Assembly: GCA_017405965.1 (NCBI GenBank)
Contig: JAFQZK010000039.1
Coordinates: 1-64,000, forward strand
DNA from: Muribaculaceae bacterium
Lineage (GTDB): Bacteria; Bacteroidota; Bacteroidia; Bacteroidales; Muribaculaceae
Reading direction: 5' to 3'
DNA length: 64,000 nucleotides
In this document: positions 33,590 to 42,088 of the stretch, in pieces
Layout: each line of letters begins with the position of its first letter
How positions within the stretch are numbered: position 1 is the stretch's first letter
Notes under the pieces: model-generated
The model's database searches: none
What the model saw: only the letters and a program-made list of their open reading frames with translations
What the model was told of the DNA's origin: nothing
Translations under genes and position numbers: made by a program

Positions 33590-33790
33590 TTACTTCACAA
33601 GGACTTTGCGAACGGTGCCGTTGCTGTAGCGGATGATGTTGACACCGGACTGCAGCGCACTGTGCTGACGGCCCTGCACATCGTAGATACGTGCATCGGC
33701 AGGCATGTCGGCCATGACTTCCTCGATGAGGACAGTCGACCAGAAGCGCGCCGTGCAGTCACCATGACAAAGGGAAACAGGAAAGGCTCT
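33590..33790 (-). pseudogene. remnant of a secreted protein: T9SS-type C-terminal tail
   Basis: An open minus-strand frame without a start, ending in TAA at 33590-33592. The last residues read ARIYDVQGRQH, GVNIIRYSNGTVRKVLVK, a typical T9SS cargo tail. An in-frame stop lies about 20 codons before the tail's VLIEEVMADMP segment. The normal terminator hairpin is still present. The rest of the gene is gone, so a deletion removed the 5' part; the second TonB receptor gene now begins about 110 bases away. Confidence 0.7.
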
Positions 33791-33872
33791 TTACCGTAAC
33801 AATTCCAGTAATCTAATAGGCATTATTCTCTAATTCTCAAGGGGATGGTACCGCTTATTTGGAAAATAGTAG

Positions 33873-33880
33873 TAATTTTG
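33873..33880 (+). promoter_or_regulatory. -7 box TAATTTTG
   Basis: TAnnTTTG match about 22 bases before the ATG at 33903. Confidence 0.55.
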
Positions 33881-33902
33881 TCGAGGTTTTTTGGACAAGA
33901 GT

Positions 33903-35963
33903 ATGAGCATGATGTTTCGTCGGGTTATAGTGGTGCTGGGCATGGCCACGGCCTTATTGCAGGCCGCAGGTCAGGTGCACGTCGATGCTTGCGACGTGGA
34001 TACCACCTCGGTGAGCCAACATGTGGACTCGATACCCATGCAGGCGATTGGCGAGGTCACGATAACGACGCGTAGGCCCGGCATGAGCCGCGTGGCCGGA
34101 GCTGAGAACACGATGCGCATCAACAAGGCTGAATTGTTCAAGGCCGCTTGCTGCAACCTGGGCGAGAGTTTTACTACCAACCCGTCGGTGGACGTCAACT
34201 ACAGCGATGCCGCCACTGGAGCCAAGCAAATCAAACTGCTGGGACTGAGCGGCACCTATGTGCAGATGCTTGCCGAGAACCTGCCCGATTGGCGGGGCGC
34301 TGCCCTACCCTTCGCCCTGGGTTATGTGCCGGGGCCATGGATGAAGAGCATCCAGGTGTCGAAGGGGGCTTCGTCGGTGCGCAACGGCTACGAGGGCATC
34401 ACGGGACAAATCGACGTGGAGTACCTCAAACCCGAGGACAAGCAAGGCGTGACACTCAACCTGTACGGCAACAGCGACGGCCGCATCGAGGCCAACGCCG
34501 ACGGCAACCTGCACTTGACGCCTCGCCTCAACGCCAACTTGCTGGCCCACTACGAGGACAATCTGGCCGATATGGACCACAATCATGACCACTTCCTGGA
34601 CCAGCCCAATGTACGGCAGGTGAATCTGCAGAGCCGTTGGGACTGGCTGGGCGAACGCTACATCTTCCACGGCGGCCTGGCCATGATTAATGAGAAACGC
34701 CACAGCGGGCAGACCCAGGCCCATCACGAGGTGGCAAAACTCTTTGCCATCAACCTGAAAACGCGCCGCTACGAGGGCTACATGAAACATGCCGTCTTCC
34801 TCAATGCTGAGCACGGCACCAATATCGCCCTGATGGCCACAGTGGCCAATCACGACCTGGATGGAGCATACGGCCACAAGCAATATGATGTCAACGAGAC
34901 CAATGCATATGGGCAACTCATGTTCGAGACCATGTTCGGCGACTCGCACACCCTGTCGCTGGGCTTGAGCGTCAACCACGACCACCTGTCGCAGGATTAC
35001 CGCATGGAGCACGTTGCCGACGGCCCCTTGACCCATCTGGTGGAGAAGGAGACCGTCACGGGCGCCTACGGCCAGTACACTTTCACGCCCATCAGCGACG
35101 TGCTGACCCTGATGGCTGGTGTGCGTGTAGATCACAGTAGCCAGCACGGCACGTTTGTCACGCCGCGCCTGCACCTGCGCCTGCATCCCGCGCAGTTCCT
35201 CACCATGCGCCTGTCGGCGGGCAAAGGATACCGCACGGCTCACGCCCTGGCCGAGAACCACTATCTGCTGGCCAGCGGACGGCAGCTCGTCATCGACGAC
35301 CTGCATCAGGAGAGCGCCTGGAACTACGGCATCACCTCGGCATGGGACATCCCGCTGTGGGGCAAGCTGTTGAAAATCAATGCTGAGTATCACTACACCC
35401 ACTTTGAGCACCAGATGGTCATCGATATGGACAGTGACCCAAAAATCACCTATATCAACAATCTGGACGGCAAATCCCGCTCCCACACCTGGCAGGTGGA
35501 CGCGTCCTATCCTGTCATTGAAGGGCTGGAACTGACCGTCGCCTATCGACGCAACGACGTCAAGACCACCTATGGCGGCAAACTGCGCGATAAACCCCTC
35601 ACACCGCGCTACAAGGGTCTGGTTGCCGCGTCCTACAAGACTCCACTGGGGCTTTGGGAGTTTGACGTCACGCTGCAACTCAACGGCAACGGCCGCATGC
35701 CCGACCCGTATGAGACCGAAGACGGCAAACTGTCATGGGATCCCCGTTTTCCCGCCCATTGCCAGCTCAATGCCCAAGTCACCCGTTGGTTCAGGCATTT
35801 TTCGGTCTATCTGGGCGGAGAGAACCTGACCAACTACCGTCAGCCCAATCCCATCATTGCCACTGACAGGCCCTGGAGCGCGAGGTTCGACCCCACCATG
35901 GTATGGGGCCCCGTGAGCGGCGCGATGGCCTATCTGGGCATCCGCATCAATTTGTTCCGATAG
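33903..35963 (+). CDS. TonB-dependent receptor linked to a heavy-metal chaperone
   Basis: A 686-aa outer-membrane receptor with signal peptide, plug (GEVTITTRRP, GATKQ-type segment ATGAKQIKLLGL, KSIQVSKGASSVRNGYEGITGQIDV in consecutive parts) and barrel ending in Phe-Arg. The barrel has a His-rich loop (MDHNHDHFLD) that could bind metal. The start was placed at MSMMFRR; neighbouring ATGs at 33909 and 33912 are possible. An HMA-domain chaperone gene follows after 79 bases. The pair resembles receptor-chaperone loci for copper or related metals. It is divergent from the other metal receptor operon. Confidence 0.88.
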   Translation: MSMMFRRVIVVLGMATALLQAAGQVHVDACDVDTTSVSQHVDSIPMQAIGEVTITTRRPGMSRVAGAENTMRINKAELFKAACCNLGESFTTNPSVDVNYSDAATGAKQIKLLGLSGTYVQMLAENLPDWRGAALPFALGYVPGPWMKSIQVSKGASSVRNGYEGITGQIDVEYLKPEDKQGVTLNLYGNSDGRIEANADGNLHLTPRLNANLLAHYEDNLADMDHNHDHFLDQPNVRQVNLQSRWDWLGERYIFHGGLAMINEKRHSGQTQAHHEVAKLFAINLKTRRYEGYMKHAVFLNAEHGTNIALMATVANHDLDGAYGHKQYDVNETNAYGQLMFETMFGDSHTLSLGLSVNHDHLSQDYRMEHVADGPLTHLVEKETVTGAYGQYTFTPISDVLTLMAGVRVDHSSQHGTFVTPRLHLRLHPAQFLTMRLSAGKGYRTAHALAENHYLLASGRQLVIDDLHQESAWNYGITSAWDIPLWGKLLKINAEYHYTHFEHQMVIDMDSDPKITYINNLDGKSRSHTWQVDASYPVIEGLELTVAYRRNDVKTTYGGKLRDKPLTPRYKGLVAASYKTPLGLWEFDVTLQLNGNGRMPDPYETEDGKLSWDPRFPAHCQLNAQVTRWFRHFSVYLGGENLTNYRQPNPIIATDRPWSARFDPTMVWGPVSGAMAYLGIRINLFR

Positions 35964-36042
35964 TGATTCAAGCCTTTCAGACTTGAAGTTTAGGGTTTAG
36001 AGGTTAGAGAGAATGAAATCAATTTAAAAAATAAGTGATAGA

Positions 36043-36372
36043 ATGAAGAAATTAATTTTATTGATTGCCATGTTGCTGACCATGACTGTCGGCCTGGCCA
36101 AGGACATCAAGACCGTTGTGCTCACCACCGTTCCGCAGATGCACTGCGAGAACTGCGAGAAGCGAATCAAGGAAAACATCCGCTTTGAGAAGGGCGTCAA
36201 GAAGATTGAAACCGACGTCGAACACCAGACAGTCACCATCACCTACGACGCCGACAAGACCACCGTCGAGAACCTCATCAAGGGCTTTGAGAAAATCAAA
36301 TACCAGGCCCGTGAGGTCAAGGAAGGCGAGCAGATTGTCACCAACGAGGAAGAGGAATGCCCTAACATGTAG
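36043..36372 (+). CDS. periplasmic heavy-metal-associated (HMA) domain protein
   Basis: A 109-aa protein with signal peptide (1-19) and one ferredoxin-like HMA domain (about 22-90) with metal site MHCENC. The C-terminal tail is acidic and ends in EEECPNM, another Cys/Met ligand candidate. Such proteins bind Cu(I), Zn or Hg in the periplasm. It is directly downstream of the TonB receptor, so it probably accepts or sequesters the imported metal. Confidence 0.9.
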   Translation: MKKLILLIAMLLTMTVGLAKDIKTVVLTTVPQMHCENCEKRIKENIRFEKGVKKIETDVEHQTVTITYDADKTTVENLIKGFEKIKYQAREVKEGEQIVTNEEEECPNM

Positions 36373-36420
36373 AGCCAGCCAGTACGGGTTCACTCCACAA
36401 CAACCACCCCTGCAGCCGAA

Positions 36421-36450
36421 GGCTGAACAGTTGTAACTGTTCAGCCGTTT
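36421..36450 (+). terminator. hairpin GGCTGAACAG/CTGTTCAGCC
   Basis: A 10-bp perfect stem with a 6-nt loop then GTTTG, about 50 bases after the HMA gene. Confidence 0.7.
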
Positions 36451-36565
36451 GTCACCACGCAAAATTGCGTGAGGCATTTCAAAAAGCGTTTCGCTGAATA
36501 GTGACGAACAGTAATATTTCATTGCAAAAAAATGGCGCGTAATTGCGGGAATTGGAGTAAATGTC

Positions 36566-36573
36566 TACCTTTG
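36566..36573 (+). promoter_or_regulatory. -7 box TACCTTTG with TTG at -33
   Basis: TTG at 36543-36545, 20-bp spacer, then TACCTTTG: a full Bacteroidetes promoter ahead of the lipoprotein gene. Confidence 0.7.
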
Positions 36574-36604
36574 CAGGGAAGGAACCATTTGACAGGATAT
36601 GACT

Positions 36605-37027
36605 ATGAAACATTTATCGTTTTTTTCAATCATTGCTCTGCTGTGCCTGATCGGGTTCAGTGCTTGCGACAGCCCAGTGCTTGACCTCGATAAGTACCAC
36701 CGCAATGCCAAACAGGCCGTGGAGGCCCTCTTCAACGAGTTGCCCAACAAGAGTGACAAGAAATTCCTTAAAGAAGCCGTTAAGTTCAAGGAGAACGACA
36801 AACTCAGTGACTACCAGAAAAACGAATTCTTTAAACAATTGACACAGAAGAAGTTAAAAGTCACAGCCAAGAAAGCCAAGGTGCGCGACGGCTACACCGA
36901 GGTGACGTGTGACATCACACTGAGCAACGGCACCGTGAAAAAGAAAAAATTCCGCCTGTACAAGGAGGACAACGTGTGGAAGACACTGATCGGCTTCTCA
37001 GAGATAAGGGATGCTGTTTTCAAGTGA
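36605..37027 (+). CDS. small lipoprotein, DUF4878-like
   Basis: A 140-aa protein with a lipobox (IGFSAC, Cys21 from this start), then a Lys-rich alpha/beta domain (AVEALFNELPN, VRDGYTEVTCDITLSNG, KKKFRLYKEDNVWKTLIGF). The shape resembles DUF4878/NTF2-like lipoproteins of unknown role. An ATG two codons earlier (36599) is equally possible. The gene has its own promoter and is followed by the flavin-reductase-like gene after 41 bases, likely in the same transcript. Confidence 0.7.
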   Translation: MKHLSFFSIIALLCLIGFSACDSPVLDLDKYHRNAKQAVEALFNELPNKSDKKFLKEAVKFKENDKLSDYQKNEFFKQLTQKKLKVTAKKAKVRDGYTEVTCDITLSNGTVKKKKFRLYKEDNVWKTLIGFSEIRDAVFK

Positions 37028-37068
37028 GTGCGCCACCCGTTACCCTACTATAACCAAATATCAGTAAT

Positions 37069-37650
37069 ATGAAGAAGTTTATCATTTTAGCCATCTTGAT
37101 GACAATGTTATCGATGCAAGACATTATGGCCCAGTCCCTTGAGGGCTACAAGGAGATTAACCTGAAAGAGGAGTTCACCGACAACGCGTTCACGTTCTTC
37201 TCGCGTGCACCCATCCTGCTGTCGGGTGACAAGACCGAACACAATGCCATGACCATCGGTTGGGGCAGTCTGGGCAATTATCTGGGTTACAACCGCTTGA
37301 CTGTGAGCGTGTATGTGGCTCCGGCACGTTATACCTATGAGTTCATGGAGCGCTTCCCGAGGTTCACCATCATGGAGTTTGACGATGAAGAGGTAGCTAA
37401 TTACATGGGCAGCCACAGCGGGCGCGACGGCGACAAGGCGGCGGCACTGGGACTGCACGTGGCCTACACGCCTAACGGAACACCTTACTACACCGAGGCC
37501 AAGACCGTTATCGAGTGCGAGATCATCACTGCGTTTCATCAAGAGGAGAAGGATTTCCGCAGCGACACCCCACGTAATTTCTACAGCAGGTTCAGCGCAG
37601 GCATCCACGCCGTCTATATCGGCGAAATCATCGGCGCCTGGAGGAAGTAA
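37069..37650 (+). CDS. exported flavin-reductase-like protein
   Basis: A 193-aa protein with a signal peptide (1-21, ending IMAQ) and a flavin-reductase split-barrel domain: NAMTIGWGSLGNYLG, FTIMEFDDEEVANYMGSHSG, and IECEIITAFHQE. Family members bind FMN; here export is unusual and suggests a periplasmic redox role. It is followed by a bidirectional terminator. Confidence 0.85.
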   Translation: MKKFIILAILMTMLSMQDIMAQSLEGYKEINLKEEFTDNAFTFFSRAPILLSGDKTEHNAMTIGWGSLGNYLGYNRLTVSVYVAPARYTYEFMERFPRFTIMEFDDEEVANYMGSHSGRDGDKAAALGLHVAYTPNGTPYYTEAKTVIECEIITAFHQEEKDFRSDTPRNFYSRFSAGIHAVYIGEIIGAWRK

Positions 37651-37669
37651 GTTTCCTTGAGGAATAGTA

Positions 37670-37714
37670 AAAACTGCGGCCCCACTACATTCGCATGGTG
37701 AGGCCGCAGTTTTT
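37670..37714. terminator. bidirectional terminator
   Basis: AAAACTGCGGCC with GGCCGCAGTTTTTT and an inner CAC/GTG pair, between convergent genes. Confidence 0.85.
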
Positions 37715-39648
37715 TATCTCTTTTTGAAGATCAGATTCATTGTCTCGGGGTCGAGGGGACGCATAGTAGGCAGATTCAGCGACTTCACCATGTGCAGGGT
37801 GCCCTGCTTGTACTTTTGGAAATGCTCCGTCTTGAGATGCTCCTGGTAGGCGGCATCCGAGGCATAAATTTCAAGGATGCGAATTTGCGTTGAGTCCTCG
37901 GCGCTCTGCATCGGGAACAGGCAGATGACGCCGGGCTCACGCTCCACGCTGAGGCGGTCCACCTCGTTGGCAATCGCCAGATACTCTTCCAGGTACTCGG
38001 GATACACCTCAATTTCGGCAATGCGGACAATCATATTATCGTATGTTATAGGGTTTGTACTCTCTTCATCGGTCACCTTGCGGATCCAGTCGAAGAGTTC
38101 GTCGAGGGCGTAGTCGCCGCTGTGGGGACGGTTCCATGCCAGCAGGAAGTTGACGTCCTTGCCCGCATTCTGGAGTTTAAGGGCGAGGTTCATGGGCACG
38201 GGGAAGGCGGTGTCGCGGTCGCGGGCACCGTGGCGGATGTACCAGTGGGGAGCCACATCGCTCACACCGTCGCCGATGAAGTTCATCGGGTTCATCAGGC
38301 GCACGTTTTCACGGATTTCATCAGTCACCACCGAACCGGTCTTTGCCGCACTGTAGTCGGTAAAGTTGACCTTGCTGCCGCTCTTGTTACCGAACTCATC
38401 GTTTTCACCCGAGGAACGGCCTCCTGCAACACCCTGGGTGTCAAAGGCAGGGGCGGTCTTCAACGGCTGGGTGGAAACGACGTAATTGAGATAGGTGTCC
38501 ATATCCAGGTCGATGATGTAATCACCCGGCTGGAGATGCAACCTCACGGGCGGACGGACTTGAATATCTCGTGACATCATCTTGTCAAGTTCATTTTCAG
38601 ACAAATGCATCTGATTGGCTAACTCTTGTTTAGATACACTCTTCACGCCACCATTGAGGGGTGGCATTCCGCCCATATCCTCTTGGCTGAACGTGAAGCC
38701 GAGGCTGTCGGGGATGTCGGCACCGGCATTCTTGGCGATTTGTGCCGAACGGATGAGTTCGCGCTTGATGTAGTCCAGGTAGTTGTCGGCAGTGAGTGGT
38801 GTGCCGTCGGGCGTGTGCAGGTTCAGGCTCTTGAGATAGGCGGGGAACTGCGCCTTGAGTTCGTCGCTCACGGCGAGCACGGCTGCGTCGCCCTGCTGAC
38901 GGCTGTCGGTGCCGTTATAGAGCCACTCATAGGCCATGTCGGCATGGTCCAGGTCGATAATCGGGCAATAGCACACCGAGGCGAACACGTCGTCGCGCTG
39001 CTGGGCGGCACCCATGGCACGCAACAGCGGATCGTAGGCGGGATTGTTGCCCGTGGCGCCCATCAGGCTCGACATCGCTCCACCGGCGCTGGTGCCGTCG
39101 GTGATAATCTTCTCAGCATCGCCGAGCATCACGTCATCGAACTGGCGCAGGTAACGGATGGCGGCTTTCAAGTCCAAGATGGCGACAGGAGCGCGGCCCG
39201 TGTAGATGGTCTGTCCTTTCTTGATGCCGGCTTTTTTGTCGGTGCGGGTGGCAACCACTGTCGAGTTGCGGCCACGGCTGCCGGGAATAGCGACCACATA
39301 GCCCTCCTTCAATGCCCTGCCCGTGGCATCGCTGGCCTTGGGCTGCTGGGCGGGCGCCGCCATATAGCCACCCACGTAGGTGCGCAGCAGAATCGGCGTC
39401 TGCTGCGTCGCTCCGTCGGGTACATACACGTTAATGGTCTGATAGGTCGAGTCCTCCACGTTGGTCACGAAGAACATGCCCTCATAGGCCGTATAGTTCA
39501 CCTCCTTGCCATCGGCCATCGTCATAGTCCTCGTCTCCCCTATCGCCGGGTCAAACGTCAGTTGGGACTGCGTTTTCACCGCTTTGGTTTTAGCGCCCGC
39601 ACCAGCCACCATGGCAAGCGCCAGCATCCATGTCAATATCCTTTTCAT
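37714..39648 (-). CDS. tannase-like alpha/beta hydrolase fused to an ABM monooxygenase domain
   Basis: A 644-aa exported protein. Signal peptide about 1-19. The main part (about 20-535) is a tannase subtype B-like/feruloyl-esterase-type alpha/beta hydrolase: nucleophile motif GTSAGGA, an acid near HARDRDTAF, and a C-terminal His in NRPHSGDY. The last 100 residues (about 540-640: RIAEIEVYPEYLEEYLA, EPGVICLFP, QIRILEIYASDAAYQEH, TEHFQKYK) form an antibiotic-biosynthesis-monooxygenase (quinol monooxygenase) domain. The fusion suggests esterase action on a phenolic ester followed by oxidation of the released phenol (inference). The start is at MKRILTW after a TACTTTTG box. Confidence 0.88.
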   Translation of the reverse strand: MKRILTWMLALAMVAGAGAKTKAVKTQSQLTFDPAIGETRTMTMADGKEVNYTAYEGMFFVTNVEDSTYQTINVYVPDGATQQTPILLRTYVGGYMAAPAQQPKASDATGRALKEGYVVAIPGSRGRNSTVVATRTDKKAGIKKGQTIYTGRAPVAILDLKAAIRYLRQFDDVMLGDAEKIITDGTSAGGAMSSLMGATGNNPAYDPLLRAMGAAQQRDDVFASVCYCPIIDLDHADMAYEWLYNGTDSRQQGDAAVLAVSDELKAQFPAYLKSLNLHTPDGTPLTADNYLDYIKRELIRSAQIAKNAGADIPDSLGFTFSQEDMGGMPPLNGGVKSVSKQELANQMHLSENELDKMMSRDIQVRPPVRLHLQPGDYIIDLDMDTYLNYVVSTQPLKTAPAFDTQGVAGGRSSGENDEFGNKSGSKVNFTDYSAAKTGSVVTDEIRENVRLMNPMNFIGDGVSDVAPHWYIRHGARDRDTAFPVPMNLALKLQNAGKDVNFLLAWNRPHSGDYALDELFDWIRKVTDEESTNPITYDNMIVRIAEIEVYPEYLEEYLAIANEVDRLSVEREPGVICLFPMQSAEDSTQIRILEIYASDAAYQEHLKTEHFQKYKQGTLHMVKSLNLPTMRPLDPETMNLIFKKR

Positions 39649-39674
39649 GTCATTTTTGAATTGATTACTTGCTC

Positions 39675-39682
39675 CAAAAGTA
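39675..39682 (-). promoter_or_regulatory. -7 box TACTTTTG
   Basis: TAnnTTTG match 27 bases upstream of the fusion-protein ATG at 39648. Confidence 0.55.
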
Positions 39683-39802
39683 ATCAAAAAAACGACATAG
39701 GCGGTTTACTAACCGCCCACTTTTTTCATTTTCCCCAACCAATGGACCAGAGGAAAGGCTCTTCTGGTAGATGAAAATGTGTCCGTTGTCTAAAAGACAG
39801 TG

Positions 39803-40564
39803 TTATTCGCCATTCATGCGAAGCATGATTACCTTTTCATTGGTTAAATCAACTATAGCACGCCCAAAGCCATTCGCTCCATCGTCAACTGTAATAAGAC
39901 TATTACTTAAACGATCGTTGAATTGCGGCATTAAACTAGATGAAACGAGATTTATAAAAACTATCCTGCGCCCATTGTGTTTCACTCCCCTGCGCCCATT
40001 GTGTTTCACTCCCAAAAACTGTCTCGCGTATCGGCCAAGACGCATCTTACTGATCAGTGGATTCTTCACATCTTTATTGATTTCTTCATACACAAGATAC
40101 TTTGCCCTTCCTATTTGATGTTCATCTAGTTGAATGAACTCACCGCGCAATGATTCATCATACAACGGCAGCTTTTTCAGCTCGCTTTCGGGTAGGGAAA
40201 AGTCAAAAGAATCAGGACTGAGAATAGGTTCGGTAAAACCATATTTGCAACCAACAAAGTCTTCAATATCCCAATCTGCTTCATTAGGAACAAGTTCTAT
40301 GAAAAGAGAAGAATCATTCAAGACCTCTACTTTCTTGGAAAAGTATCCGACACAAGAGAACTCAAGGATTTCACCTTTTTCAACTTCAATGCTGAAATTG
40401 CCATCAAGATTGGTGGCAGTATGGCGGTCGGTACCCACGACTGCAACGCCCGCACCAATCACAGGCTCATTGGTTTCATCAACCACCGTACCCGTTATCT
40501 TAAACTGTTCGGCATTTACACTACAGGCGAACAATATGAATATGTATAGCAATATCTGTCTCAT
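39803..40564 (-). CDS. secreted protein with carboxypeptidase-regulatory-like domain (paralogue 2)
   Basis: A 253-aa protein read from MRQILLY (40564; ATG at 40567 also possible). It has a signal peptide (1-18), then a carboxypeptidase-D-regulatory-like domain (about 20-90: KITGTVVDETNEPVIGAGV, GNFSIEVEKGEILEFSC, KKVEVLNDSS). The C-terminal part (90-253) is unrelated to that of paralogue 1. It contains an exact in-frame 8-residue duplication (GVKHNGRR twice) from a 24-bp tandem repeat. Function is unknown; likely periplasmic or surface-exposed. DNA identity with 1521-2189 over the first third suggests recent duplication or recombination. Confidence 0.75.
   Translation of the reverse strand: MRQILLYIFILFACSVNAEQFKITGTVVDETNEPVIGAGVAVVGTDRHTATNLDGNFSIEVEKGEILEFSCVGYFSKKVEVLNDSSLFIELVPNEADWDIEDFVGCKYGFTEPILSPDSFDFSLPESELKKLPLYDESLRGEFIQLDEHQIGRAKYLVYEEINKDVKNPLISKMRLGRYARQFLGVKHNGRRGVKHNGRRIVFINLVSSSLMPQFNDRLSNSLITVDDGANGFGRAIVDLTNEKVIMLRMNGE
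39966..40013. repeat. exact 24-bp tandem duplication in coding sequence
   Basis: Two identical 24-mers (39966-39989, 39990-40013) inside the paralogue-2 gene; the frame is kept. Confidence 0.95.
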
Positions 40565-40591
40565 CATCCAAATATTTTTAGTTATTACTCG

Positions 40592-40599
40592 CAAATATA
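40592..40599 (-). promoter_or_regulatory. -7 box TATATTTG
   Basis: TAnnTTTG match; it includes the TTG that would otherwise be the earliest start, so the ATG at 40564/40567 is preferred. Confidence 0.65.
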
Positions 40600-40717
40600 C
40601 ATATTTAATTGATTAAGAATAATAATTTTCCGATAATATTAGGCAAATATGAGGCATTTTCTCCGAAAGACCTAATCATAGTCGTAGAGTAATGTGCTAT
40701 GTGCTGGATGACGAAAC

Positions 40718-40749
40718 AAACGAGCCCGGCGCTAAAACCAGGCTCGTTT
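40718..40749 (-). terminator. hairpin AAACGAGCC/GGCTCGTTT
   Basis: A 9-bp stem with flanking A and T runs; downstream of the cupin gene (stop at 40826) on the minus strand. Confidence 0.65.
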
Positions 40750-40825
40750 ATGTCCATTGATAACCGCTAAATCACCAGCAAATAGATGAATATCACCAAC
40801 TTAGTAGCAGTTAACCAATAGGGGG

Positions 40826-41227
40826 TTATTTCTTGATCTCAAGAATCCCATCCACTTCATGCTCGACAAAAGGTCCCTCCTTGCATTCGAGCAGTACACA
40901 TGACTCTGAACACTCAAGACTATGCCAGACATTCTTGGGAATGTCAACGCCATATCGGCCTTCTTCGTGACTCAGGACGCAAGACTCCACGACCTCGCCA
41001 TCGTCATTGTAGATCAACACCTTCACCCTACCCTTCAGTATCACGAAGGTCTCGTCCTTGGTGGGATGATGATGAACGGGAACCTGGGTTCCAGGCTCCA
41101 AGGCATTAAGAAAACGATGGCATTTGTCTTCAAGGCTCTGATGGAAATTGTAGTTCTTCCTAAGCCTTGGCGACTTTTTCGCCTTTTCGGCCAAATCATT
41201 CACCAATTGATCGTCTATAATCTTCAT
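40826..41227 (-). CDS. WbuC-family cupin
   Basis: A 133-aa cupin of the WbuC type: SPRLRKNYNFHQSLEDKCHRFLNAL near the N-terminus (in consecutive parts), metal-binding HHHPTKDETF, and VWHSLECSES near the end. WbuC-like proteins occur with surface polysaccharide genes, but none is adjacent here. The start is the conserved MKIIDDQLV; the upstream start adds an unconserved extension. It is the single gene between the paralogue-2 and MBL genes. Confidence 0.88.
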   Translation of the reverse strand: MKIIDDQLVNDLAEKAKKSPRLRKNYNFHQSLEDKCHRFLNALEPGTQVPVHHHPTKDETFVILKGRVKVLIYNDDGEVVESCVLSHEEGRYGVDIPKNVWHSLECSESCVLLECKEGPFVEHEVDGILEIKK

Positions 41228-41316
41228 AAGCGCCGACATAACCAAGTCAAACAAGCCCTAAAATGCCCATTGCGCAAGCATTCAAACGGATGCCACCTAA
41301 ACAGCAAAGCGAACTC

Positions 41317-42063
41317 TTACAGTTTCATCACGCGTTTCATCTCCAGGTTCTCGTAGCCCTCGGGGCAGTGAGTGGAGAGATAGACGGTGGGATTGTTGCT
41401 GATGAACTCGCGCACGCGGTCCAGCGTCTCGCGGGCTGCTGCAACGTCCTCAAAGACGATGGAGAGTTTGTTGGCCTTCAGCGCAGCATCGCAGTAGGTC
41501 ACGTCGCCATGGAACATGTAGTAGAGGCCGTCCACCTCGGCAATGATGATGCTGTTGCCCAGGGTGTGACCTTTTGCCTCGATGAACCAAACGCCGTCGG
41601 CCACCTGCATGGCGTTGGGGAAGTTGTGATAAGGCTGGCCATAGGCGGCACGGACGATGTTGTCGCCATCGAGCTTCATCGCGTCGGCATCAGCGGGTGC
41701 GATATAAATCTTGGCATTGGGGAACTGGTCGATGCAGTCGGTGTGGTCGTTGTGCTTGTGGGTGATGAGGATTTTGGTCACCTGTTCGGGTTTGTAACCC
41801 GTGGCGGCAAAGGCTGCCATATAGTCGGCCACCAAATCGCCCATATAGAGCGGAGCACCATATTTCCTGGGCGGAGCCTTGAAATCGGCCTTGAAGCCGG
41901 TGTCAACCAGAATCACCTCGTCGCCCGTGTCGATGAGGAAGTTCTGCAGACTGCTGCGGTAGATGATCTGGTCGTCGAAGGCTTCTCGGCCCTCCTCGCC
42001 ACCGAAGGCGAACGGCTGGTTCATAAAACCGCCGTCAAACATGCGGATTGCTTTAATTTCCAT
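41317..42063 (-). CDS. MBL-fold metallo-hydrolase
   Basis: A 248-aa protein with the metallo-beta-lactamase zinc motif HKHNDHTD, further His in KGHTLGNS and HGDVTYCD, and a closing STHCPEG. It resembles lactonase/glyoxalase-type MBL hydrolases; the substrate is unknown. It follows the flavodoxin-like gene by 25 bases and is probably co-transcribed with it. Confidence 0.9.
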   Translation of the reverse strand: MEIKAIRMFDGGFMNQPFAFGGEEGREAFDDQIIYRSSLQNFLIDTGDEVILVDTGFKADFKAPPRKYGAPLYMGDLVADYMAAFAATGYKPEQVTKILITHKHNDHTDCIDQFPNAKIYIAPADADAMKLDGDNIVRAAYGQPYHNFPNAMQVADGVWFIEAKGHTLGNSIIIAEVDGLYYMFHGDVTYCDAALKANKLSIVFEDVAAARETLDRVREFISNNPTVYLSTHCPEGYENLEMKRVMKL

Positions 42064-42088
42064 AATGACTTTATTTTAGAGTGATGAA

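Noticed and set aside
34305-35678. A 457-codon minus-strand frame
   Set aside because: Antisense to the second TonB receptor, which has a full plug and barrel.
38626-39774. A 382-codon plus-strand frame
   Set aside because: Antisense to the tannase-ABM fusion; no domain is recognisable.
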